A stretch of DNA of 6,954 nt from an uncultured Pseudomonas sp. (GTDB lineage: Bacteria > Pseudomonadota > Gammaproteobacteria > Pseudomonadales > Pseudomonadaceae), in the NCBI RefSeq assembly GCF_946885885.1, contig NZ_CAMPHN010000210.1, positions 1 to 6,954 of the forward strand, in the 5' to 3' direction. The first letter of the stretch is position 1. Each line of letters opens with the position of its first letter. Positions 1 to 5,207 of this stretch are shown here, one piece after another. Position numbers and translations under genes: made by a program. The notes beneath the pieces are model-generated. The model had not been told where the DNA came from. It was given only the letters and a program-made list of their open reading frames with translations, and searched no databases.

Positions 1-183
1 TTCAAAGATAACTATTTGAAATTTATAAATATTTTGAGGGGAAACCTCAGACTCCAACCCCTGTGAATGAGCTGGATCGCCACACTTTTATTTGACCTAA
101 CAGCTCTATGGCGAAGTGGTTTTCTTCCGATTTCATTTGTCAGTCCATTGCTATAGTTCTGCGAGCAGCATATTGCTCTGGTT
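1..183. other. Intergenic sequence downstream of cap3
   Basis: AT-rich sequence with no convincing gene. It contains TTCAAA (1-6) / TTTGAA (15-20), the palindrome ATTTATAAAT (21-30), and a 5-bp hairpin TGAGG-GGAAA-CCTCA at 35-49 (plus-strand orientation) followed on the minus strand by AAAATATTTAT, a weak terminator candidate for the CBASS operon. Confidence 0.4.
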
Positions 184-696
184 TTATCTTTTGGGGAGTT
201 TTTCTACAGGCCCGTGGGGTTGGATTCTATTTAACGGCAGAATCTCCGGCAGTGCCGAGCCGTGACCCAGCCAAAGGCAATTGTCAGACGTACCCACGAT
301 GACAAATAAGTGAGGGTTAGGCAGAATTTTTTTTAATTTTTTCCATTCGAAGTAGTCTTTTGATGAGGGGGTAGGGACGCTCTGCGGGTGGGTATGCCAG
401 TCTCCTACGTAGTCGACTGTACCACCACTTTTTGTCCAGGCATTACGTGCAGCGTGCTGATGGCCAGTATCCAGTCGATCAAAGCTAAGTCTTGTTCTCC
501 TGTCATTTGGGAGAGGGCCGGTTGCGGAGATGACATAGATATGGCCGCCGGCTCTGTGGCCCAAGAGAATGCCTCCAGCCTCCGTCGCCTTATATTCTGT
601 CTGGGCATACGAGAGCAGGAACTCCCAGACGGAATTTTCGATCAAAAAATATCGCCCAGAGTCATCTGGAAATGAAAAAACTATTTCTTCGCACAT
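184..696 (-). CDS. cap3: Cap3, CBASS JAMM/JAB-family isopeptidase
   Basis: A 170-residue JAB/MPN metalloprotease, the deubiquitinase-like member of type II CBASS. Seen: the general-base Glu39 in an EAGGILLG stretch, and the zinc motif GDWHTHP..(V)PTPSSKD, with His101, His103 and Asp114 as expected zinc ligands and Ser111 or Ser112 as the conserved JAMM serine. The length fits a stand-alone Cap3. Known of the family: Cap3 cleaves the bond formed by Cap2 between the C-terminus of the CD-NTase and its targets, so it limits or recycles priming. The ATG at 696 lies inside the end of cap2 (16-bp overlap). I see no good Shine-Dalgarno sequence before it, which suggests translation coupled to cap2 termination. 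It is the last gene of the operon; TAA stop at 184-186. Function is secure at family level; substrate is inferred from the neighbours. Confidence 0.95.
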   Translation of the reverse strand: MCEEIVFSFPDDSGRYFLIENSVWEFLLSYAQTEYKATEAGGILLGHRAGGHIYVISATGPLPNDRRTRLSFDRLDTGHQHAARNAWTKSGGTVDYVGDWHTHPQSVPTPSSKDYFEWKKLKKILPNPHLFVIVGTSDNCLWLGHGSALPEILPLNRIQPHGPVEKLPKR

Positions 697-2387
697 GCAG
701 GACAGTTGTCGAAAGGCTTTATGTTTTTGTTTTTAACCATATAGACGTCGGCGGTTTCGACAGACCTGGTTCTGAATCTTGGACTTGGATCGTCAGTCCT
801 CAGCCAGTCAACAATAACGTCAGTCGCCAATGCTGTCGCAGAAATAGGAGCGGAGACTGCATACGGCGTGTAATGCTGGCAGGCCCTGTATGACTTCTCA
901 ATCTCTCCTTTGTGGGTAGGAAAACGCTCCTGCATGCGCTTTTGTCCTGAGCTAAATTTAAGGCACCTGAAACATCCAAATTCCCGGCTATCAGTCCATA
1001 GCACTTGTACGGTTTCTCCGTTTCCTTTGACCCAAGCATGTAGGATTGGGGGAAAGCTGAACCCTGCATTGAGTTGGGCTTCGTTTAACATCTCTGCTAC
1101 AGCATCTTCACCCGTCGCGTTCACAATGAGGTCGTAGTTTGCCAAGGTATTTGGTGAACGCATCTCGAGAGGATGTGCCTCGACATTGATACCAGGAAGT
1201 TGCAGGTTGGCCTCGTCTCTGAGGGCTTCAGCTTTGCTTTTGAAAAGATACTTAAAACCCAGTGCATGCCTGCCTAGATTCTCAGGCATAAGCGCCTGTG
1301 GGTCGAAAAGCTGTAGTGTTCCGGTGCCATGGCCGGCTCCCAGGCGTGTAAGCGCTTGCGCCAAATAGCCGCCAATGGCACCGCAACCAATTAATGCGAC
1401 CTTTCGTCCAGATAGTCCGCTTCCCAGTGATGAGGTCAGATTTCTTGAGCCAATGAAGCGGTGGCTGAGGTCTTGAATTTGTAGCCTGCTGATTCTTCCA
1501 CTTCCACCGTATGTATGTAGAAACTGGAAAAGTGCATGACCACGGTACTTACCACCGCGTGAGAGCGCAAACTTCCGTTTGATTGTAGGGTCGATTGCGA
1601 AGCCAAACCCTACCCAGCCGGCAGGGCAGTTAATCAGGAAATAGACATAGCCAATATCTAGGAACTTTGAGTCGGTTTCCAAGGCTGTCTGGCAGTTTTT
1701 GTAGAGGGATGGATCCCATTCCTTGAGCCATCGCAATGCTTCTTTGATTGTCCAGGGGAGGGTGCTGGCCGGTGGTTGGCTGTTGCTACGAAAGAGCCTG
1801 CAGTGGGTTTTGGTTTCCTCGTCAACTTGCTCTCCCCAAGCCTTGGCCATCTCGGCTGTGGAGTCAGCGTCAGTGGAGATAATCCGCTTAAGCCTCTCCC
1901 CAGGGGCAATAGAAAATACGTGGGCTGAGCGGGCGGAGTCGGATATGTTACCGACACCTATTGGTAGAACTGTACCTTTGCTCGAAGCAGTCCAGTACGC
2001 CTGAAATTCTGATTGGATATCGCTCTGGTTTCTTGCCGGGTTTGCAATGAGGTCGTTCAGAAGCCCCGCGGCCTGATTCAGGCAAAGTAGGATGGAGCCT
2101 GCGGGGTCATAGCGGTCGAGAACGACTTCACCTTTGGCCAAGTAGCAGAACGAGCCATCGGTTACATGGTGGGCCATCCCTTTCGGTAAGAATTCTGGCT
2201 GCCCCAAGATGCTGATCTTGGGGTACTCAATGAAGTCCCAGTCGGAAATGCTGAGTTCAATGGGGACACCAGCTGGTTTGCAGGAGAGTTCTCCGACAAA
2301 GCGCCGACAGCCACCCTTGGCGGGTAATGCACTAAATTTTAGGTCGTGCATTAACCGGAGAACATCTCCAAGCCTTCTGGCGTCCAT
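681..2387 (-). CDS. cap2: Cap2, E2-E1 fusion ubiquitin-like ligase of type II CBASS
   Basis: A 568-residue fusion of an N-terminal E2-like domain (about residues 1-140) and a C-terminal ThiF/E1-like adenylation domain (about 325-568), with a linker or adenylation-associated region between. Seen: Cys81 in DGSFCYL is the likely E2 cysteine. The E1 nucleotide-binding loop is GCGAIGG (334-340), followed by FDPQ..MPENLGRH (361-374), like the D..L..NL.R signature of MoeB/ThiF/E1 proteins. Two CxxC pairs (Cys472/475 and Cys562/565) look like a structural zinc site, leaving Cys503 in YRACQHY as the likely E1 thioester cysteine. Known: Cap2 adenylates the CD-NTase C-terminus and conjugates it to targets, raising its activity. 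Its ATG comes 1 nt after the cdnA stop, without a clear ribosome binding site, so coupling is likely. The catalytic cysteine assignment is by position, not alignment. Confidence 0.95.
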   Translation of the reverse strand: MDARRLGDVLRLMHDLKFSALPAKGGCRRFVGELSCKPAGVPIELSISDWDFIEYPKISILGQPEFLPKGMAHHVTDGSFCYLAKGEVVLDRYDPAGSILLCLNQAAGLLNDLIANPARNQSDIQSEFQAYWTASSKGTVLPIGVGNISDSARSAHVFSIAPGERLKRIISTDADSTAEMAKAWGEQVDEETKTHCRLFRSNSQPPASTLPWTIKEALRWLKEWDPSLYKNCQTALETDSKFLDIGYVYFLINCPAGWVGFGFAIDPTIKRKFALSRGGKYRGHALFQFLHTYGGSGRISRLQIQDLSHRFIGSRNLTSSLGSGLSGRKVALIGCGAIGGYLAQALTRLGAGHGTGTLQLFDPQALMPENLGRHALGFKYLFKSKAEALRDEANLQLPGINVEAHPLEMRSPNTLANYDLIVNATGEDAVAEMLNEAQLNAGFSFPPILHAWVKGNGETVQVLWTDSREFGCFRCLKFSSGQKRMQERFPTHKGEIEKSYRACQHYTPYAVSAPISATALATDVIVDWLRTDDPSPRFRTRSVETADVYMVKNKNIKPFDNCPACAKK

Positions 2388-2388
2388 G

Positions 2389-3588
2389 CTAGCCGGCAGA
2401 TGTGTTAGGGACGTAAGGGACGGCTACGATGGCTGGCGCTGTACTGCGTACGATACTCGCAGGTGCCTCTTCTTGAATCAGCTCTGGACAGAAAGGAATT
2501 CGATCCCCAAACACGGTGCGTAGCGACTGTAGGGCGCTCGAACTTTGGTATGAGGCAGTGTTCCTTGCGCTACGAATGCTGTTTACAAGACGGTCAGCAG
2601 CTAGCCCGGCCTCAATTCGCTCATCTCGCTTAAGCCTATTGAAGTCTTCCTCGCCGCCATCGATCCCACGCTCCTTGATACCTTCACGAACCGCTTGAGC
2701 AACTACAGCAGCTGCATGTTCCAAGGCAATATCGTCACGCCCTTTTTTACCTTCGAAGCCTTGTGCAATAGCAATCATCAACGAGACAGATGTAGGGCCT
2801 CCTGTCTTCCAGTTGTAGTCTCGCCATGCCTTCACGTAGCGACAGGTGCGAAGAAATTGTTCCCCCAATTCGCCAAAGCGTGTGATTTGATCGCGAAACC
2901 ATTTTGCAACGGTTTCAGGGTCTGAGGGCTTCCATTTCCCTGTTCTCGATGCCATCACGATTTGGTCAAGATCTTCCCAGGTCTGTGCTTCGGCAAAGAG
3001 CACCTCTGCTGAGTCCAAAGCCATGCCACCATATATCGAGTTCAAGGATCTTGCCTGAGACTTCAATATGGCAGTTCTTTCTACTACTTTTTTGAAGTCC
3101 TCGGCTGGTGCTGCGTATAAAGGGATGTCTATGTGCGCCCATGTGGCGACATTGATGCGAATGCAAGTGTCTTTCGCCTCGTCATCCGTGACAAGCGTCC
3201 ACCCTTCCTGGACGCAGAGGATCTGCAGCAGAGACTCAACCAGATCGAAGTAGAGCTTTGCCATTGCTTCGGGTGGTCCGTTTTCCTGCCAGACATCAAC
3301 TGGGAGATACACACCGTAGTCGAGATCCATTTGTTGGTCGGAGGGGTGAGCAGGCTGGATGCAGGTGTTGTAGGCCAATGATCCTTGGGTACGGAAACGT
3401 GGCTGTACCTGTTTTTCCATTCCGAGCACGGTGACTGTGGCTTCGGCAATGGCGGGCTTCAAGTAGTCCTTAATTATTGTCCTGCAGGTGCGCAGAAAGG
3501 CACGTTGCTCATTATCCGGAATGAGGGCGCCATGCAAATGCTCAGCTTCGGCGGAGGATGAGAAGAAAACCTTGGTGAGATTAAGCAT
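2389..3588 (-). CDS. cdnA: CD-NTase (DncV/CdnA-like cyclic dinucleotide synthase) of CBASS
   Basis: A 399-residue nucleotidyltransferase of the cGAS/DncV-like family. Seen: the GS motif in RTQGSLAYNT (Gly69-Ser70), the metal-binding pair Asp88 and Asp90 in MDLDYGVYLPV, and the third acidic residue Asp154 in AHIDIPLYA. The DYGVYLP context is that of DncV-type (clade A) enzymes; DncV itself has 436 residues. Such enzymes in CapV operons make 3',3'-cGAMP, which activates CapV; the product here is inferred. The protein ends VPYVPNTSAG, a terminal glycine as expected for a Cap2 conjugation substrate. I chose ATG 3588 because AGGAGG sits 6 nt upstream; the frame stays open upstream to 3654, but that extension runs through the end of capV and lacks a better start. 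It overlaps capV by 8 bp (ATGCTTAA). The clade assignment is by motif and neighbours only. Confidence 0.94.
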   Translation of the reverse strand: MLNLTKVFFSSSAEAEHLHGALIPDNEQRAFLRTCRTIIKDYLKPAIAEATVTVLGMEKQVQPRFRTQGSLAYNTCIQPAHPSDQQMDLDYGVYLPVDVWQENGPPEAMAKLYFDLVESLLQILCVQEGWTLVTDDEAKDTCIRINVATWAHIDIPLYAAPAEDFKKVVERTAILKSQARSLNSIYGGMALDSAEVLFAEAQTWEDLDQIVMASRTGKWKPSDPETVAKWFRDQITRFGELGEQFLRTCRYVKAWRDYNWKTGGPTSVSLMIAIAQGFEGKKGRDDIALEHAAAVVAQAVREGIKERGIDGGEEDFNRLKRDERIEAGLAADRLVNSIRSARNTASYQSSSALQSLRTVFGDRIPFCPELIQEEAPASIVRSTAPAIVAVPYVPNTSAG

Positions 3589-4591
3589 GGCACGCCTCCT
3601 GAGATTGGGCATGTGCGCCGTGATAGAATTTTGGAGTGGCTGCTTGGTGAGCAAACAGGCTCATGAACTTGGAGTTTCCAAGGCAGCTTTTGGCTTTCTC
3701 CCGCCCAGCTCCACGCAGAACCTCCTGAGCATTCGCGTCGGCTTTGTCGAGTGACACTGCTTTCGAGCGGTCGTCCGTCAGGTCTTCATCGATGTGGATG
3801 TACCGATCACCCAACCGGTGCTCCAGCATGAAGTCACACAGAGACTCTTGGACCGAGATCGACAAGCCAAAGAGTCGCTGGGCAGCTTTAGTCGGGTTGC
3901 CGCCACCCCAATCGATAGCACCTCCGTCCCTATCGTTTTTAGGGTTCACCGTGAACTTTGAGGACATCGTGCCGATGGCGAGTAGCTTCAACTGGGCGAC
4001 ATCCGCACCAAGGAAGGTTTCGGCCTCATGAACAGCCAGGAGGCCTGGCGCGTTAGCGAAGAGTCCACCATCGACGTATTGATTGTGTTGAAAGAAATGG
4101 CGAGGGAAGTAGGTGGGGGCGGCGCTAGTAGCAAGCCCAACATCGACCAGCTTGTGAAGATGGTCGAACCTGAAATTCTCGTTGTGGGGCGTCTTGAAGA
4201 GAACAGGTTTTCCTGTCGAATAGTTGATGGCGGGAATGATGACGGGATGTTTACATTCTCCTAGGAGGCGCTCTCCCAGCATCTCCGTAGCCGAGATAAC
4301 CTTCCTCAGCTCGTCGCTGCTGAAGGAGGACTTGAAGAGGGGGAAGCGAGTTCTGGGCTTAAAGATGTCCGAGCCTTTCTTAACGAACATATCCACCAGG
4401 CTGCTGGCAGGAATCTCGTTGGCAATAGCAAGTGCTAAGATCCCGCCTATAGAGGTGCCGGCAATGAGATCAAAATGCCGGGCTATGGGGCCACCCAGTT
4501 CGCGTTCAAGCTCAGCCAAGATTGTTGCTGTATAGAGTCCACGGTATCCGCCGCCGGACAGTGCGAGAATTTGAAAGTTTCTACTGGTCAT
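3581..4591 (-). CDS. capV: CapV, patatin-like phospholipase effector of CBASS
   Basis: A 336-residue patatin-like phospholipase. Seen, numbered from ATG 4591: the oxyanion-hole motif GGGYRG (residues 13-18) near the N-terminus, the nucleophile elbow GTSIG with Ser47, and the dyad aspartate Asp174 in YVDGGLFANAP. No signal peptide is evident, which fits a cytoplasmic enzyme recruited to the inner membrane. Known: CapV homologues are switched on by 3',3'-cGAMP and degrade membrane phospholipids, killing the infected cell. The frame also has a TTG two codons upstream (4597), but AGAAGGA at 4600-4606 is 8 nt from ATG 4591 and only 2 nt from TTG, so ATG is preferred. It is the first CBASS gene, 58 nt after a small upstream gene. 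The effector-first order matches known Pseudomonas and Vibrio type II systems. Confidence 0.96.
   Translation of the reverse strand: MTSRNFQILALSGGGYRGLYTATILAELERELGGPIARHFDLIAGTSIGGILALAIANEIPASSLVDMFVKKGSDIFKPRTRFPLFKSSFSSDELRKVISATEMLGERLLGECKHPVIIPAINYSTGKPVLFKTPHNENFRFDHLHKLVDVGLATSAAPTYFPRHFFQHNQYVDGGLFANAPGLLAVHEAETFLGADVAQLKLLAIGTMSSKFTVNPKNDRDGGAIDWGGGNPTKAAQRLFGLSISVQESLCDFMLEHRLGDRYIHIDEDLTDDRSKAVSLDKADANAQEVLRGAGREKAKSCLGNSKFMSLFAHQAATPKFYHGAHAQSQEACHA
3595..3600 (-). promoter_or_regulatory. Shine-Dalgarno of cdnA (AGGAGG)
   Basis: A perfect AGGAGG lies within the last codons of capV, 6 nt before ATG 3588. It decides the cdnA start and suggests strong initiation for the cyclase, compared with the weak sites of cap2 and cap3. 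Confidence 0.85.
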
Positions 4592-4599
4592 GCGCAAAG

Positions 4600-4606
4600 T
4601 CCTTCT
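4600..4606 (-). promoter_or_regulatory. Shine-Dalgarno of capV (AGAAGGA)
   Basis: AGAAGGA with an 8-nt spacer to ATG 4591. It selects this ATG over the in-frame TTG at 4597, which would be only 2 nt away. Confidence 0.75.
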
Positions 4607-4618
4607 GGTGACTAGAGG

Positions 4619-4644
4619 TCAGGAGCGGCATGCGCCGCTCCTGA
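4619..4644 (-). terminator. Strong hairpin between the small gene and capV
   Basis: Perfect 11-bp stem TCAGGAGCGGC / GCCGCTCCTGA (4619-4629 with 4634-4644) and a 4-nt loop. It begins 5 nt after the stop of the 42-codon gene and ends 13 nt before the capV Shine-Dalgarno site. There is no U-tract, so it is not a classical intrinsic terminator. It may stabilise the upstream mRNA end, attenuate transcription into the CBASS operon, or fold in the capV leader. The hairpin is certain; its role is inferred. Confidence 0.5.
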
Positions 4645-4649
4645 GCGGG

Positions 4650-4778
4650 TTACTGCTTCATAAAGAAACAGAAGGGGCACCCGTCTTTGCGATGCACCTC
4701 TTTACCGCTCCGCCAGTGCTTAAAGGACATGCAAAACACAGCCTTAAAACCGGGCGGTGGAGCGGGGGTTTCGCTCAT
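4650..4778 (-). CDS. Small protein of 42 residues, Cys-containing, unknown function
   Basis: A short open frame from ATG 4778 to TAA 4650-4652. An AGAGG Shine-Dalgarno site (4787-4791) lies 8 nt upstream. The product starts MSETPAPPPGFKAVFC, continues with a basic, aromatic middle (SFKHWRSGKEVHRKDG) and ends CPFCFFMKQ. Cys16, Cys34 and Cys37 plus His21 and His29 could bind a metal, but this is a guess. Good initiation context, plausible codon composition and a strong hairpin 5 nt after the stop argue that it is real. I have the impression that similar short proteins with an FKAVFC-like start and a CFF/CFxV-like end occur near Pseudomonas prophages and integrative elements; I cannot confirm that here. 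It may precede CBASS by chance as part of the same acquired segment, or be co-transcribed with it. No function is claimed. Confidence 0.6.
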   Translation of the reverse strand: MSETPAPPPGFKAVFCMSFKHWRSGKEVHRKDGCPFCFFMKQ

Positions 4779-4819
4779 CGCGAGTACCTCTCGTCCGAGA
4801 AGCCGTTGACACCGCCCGA
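4751..4819. repeat. Inverted repeat spanning the start of the small gene
   Basis: Perfect 9-bp arms CGGGCGGTG (4751-4759) and CACCGCCCG (4811-4819) separated by 51 nt. They flank the ribosome binding site (4787-4791) and start codon (4776-4778) of the small gene. A smaller hairpin TCTCG-TC-CGAGA (4789-4800) lies between and covers part of that binding site. This could fold the translation start into structure, or be chance pairing. Confidence 0.4.
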
Positions 4820-4889
4820 TCCTTGACCATAATCACCCGGCGCATTTCCTCAAATGCCATAGCGATTGACGTCAAATTTCAGTCGCGGC

Positions 4890-4920
4890 CCGTGTGGGCA
4901 GGCTTCAACCACCCACACGG
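4890..4920. repeat. Hairpin, 9-bp perfect stem
   Basis: CCGTGTGGG (4890-4898) pairs with CCCACACGG (4912-4920) across a 13-nt loop. No T-tract follows on either strand. It directly adjoins the next hairpin at 4922-4966, so the two may form one structured RNA. It lies in the short frame 4850-4972. Confidence 0.5.
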
Positions 4921-4921
4921 T

Positions 4922-4966
4922 AAAGTCCCCCCGGCAACCGTTGCTGCGGTTGTAGGTGGGGGCTTT
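4922..4966. repeat. Long GC-rich hairpin, terminator-like on the plus strand
   Basis: AAAGTCCCC (4922-4930) pairs with GGGGGCTTT (4958-4966) with one G-T wobble, and CAACCG (4935-4940) pairs with CGGTTG (4947-4952) around a 6-nt loop, with an internal bulge. On the plus strand the stem ends in CTTTTATC, terminator-like, but no plus-strand gene precedes it. On the minus strand, the direction of all genes here, the tail is ACTTTACC, a poor U-tract. Confidence 0.45.
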
Positions 4967-5050
4967 TATCTCTCACATCCTTCCCTTTCTGTTATCTCTC
5001 GATAGCAGACACATCCCTGCGTTGTCCCTAGGTTTAAACCACCGTGCCCC

Positions 5051-5081
5051 TGTCCTAGGCGCAATGGTCGTGCCTGGGACA
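5051..5081. repeat. Imperfect inverted repeat, 10-bp stem
   Basis: TGTCCTAGGC (5051-5060) and GCCTGGGACA (5072-5081) pair at 9 of 10 positions, with the tenth a possible G-U wobble in one strand's RNA, across an 11-nt loop. The motif CCTAGG also occurs at 5028-5033, followed by the palindrome GGTTTAAACC (5031-5040). Confidence 0.4.
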
Positions 5082-5096
5082 TTCACAATCCTGCTG

Positions 5097-5133
5097 GCAA
5101 AGCCGCTGCCTTTTAGCAGGACAATGGCTTTGC
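5097..5133. repeat. Nested inverted repeat, 8-bp stem
   Basis: GCAAAGCC (5097-5104) pairs with GGCTTTGC (5126-5133); inside, CTGC (5106-5109) pairs with GCAG (5116-5119). It is in the non-coding stretch downstream of nrdB. Function unknown. Confidence 0.4.
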
Positions 5134-5151
5134 ACTGTTTCGGTGCGTTCG

Positions 5152-5190
5152 TTTCAGCGTTCAGTGAAAAAATTTCAGTGAATGCTGAAA
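5152..5190. terminator. Near-perfect 39-bp inverted repeat just downstream of nrdB
   Basis: TTTCAGCGTTCA (5152-5163) pairs with TGAATGCTGAAA (5179-5190) with one G-T position, then one G/G mismatch, then TGAAA (5165-5169) with TTTCA (5173-5177), leaving a 3-nt loop. It begins 17 nt after the nrdB stop. The stem is AT-rich and no T-run follows it on the minus strand, so it is not a textbook intrinsic terminator. The position suggests a 3'-end stabiliser or a Rho-assisted end of the nrdB transcript. A protein-binding palindrome is an alternative. Confidence 0.4.
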
Positions 5191-5207
5191 AATAACGCGT
5201 TTTCTAA

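Larger units (their letters stand above)
4850..4972 (-). other. Possible small coding frame or degraded gene, no normal full-length start
   Basis: The frame ending TGA at 4850-4852 stays open for 41 codons up to a TGA at 4973-4975. Its C-terminal half reads VWVVEACPHGPRLKFDVNRY then GI, which looks protein-like rather than random and ends 72 nt before the 42-codon gene. The first usable start is GTG 4918 (22 residues) after a GGGGGGA run; the upstream half (beginning EIKAPTYNRSNG) has no ATG, GTG or TTG. A GTG at 4976-4974 with purine-rich AAGGGAAGG before it is in another frame and would connect only through a 1-nt change. It could be a frameshifted small gene, a 22-residue peptide, or chance. 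Confidence 0.25.

Noticed and set aside
47..136. 29-codon minus-strand frame after cap3
   Set aside because: No good ribosome binding site and no recognisable features; expected by chance.
3589..3654. Longer cdnA start (22 extra residues)
   Set aside because: The extension overlaps capV and ignores the perfect AGGAGG 6 nt before ATG 3588.
4744..4860. 38-codon minus-strand frame from ATG 4860
   Set aside because: No ribosome binding site, Arg/Thr/Ser-rich product, and it overlaps the better-supported 42-codon gene in another frame.
4956..5195. 79-codon plus-strand open frame downstream of nrdB
   Set aside because: No ribosome binding site and it runs through several hairpins; it mirrors the open minus-strand frame here.
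4592..5207. CRISPR array, tRNA or integron attC sites
   Set aside because: The repeats are unrelated inverted repeats, not regularly spaced direct repeats; no cloverleaf or attC core pair could be built.
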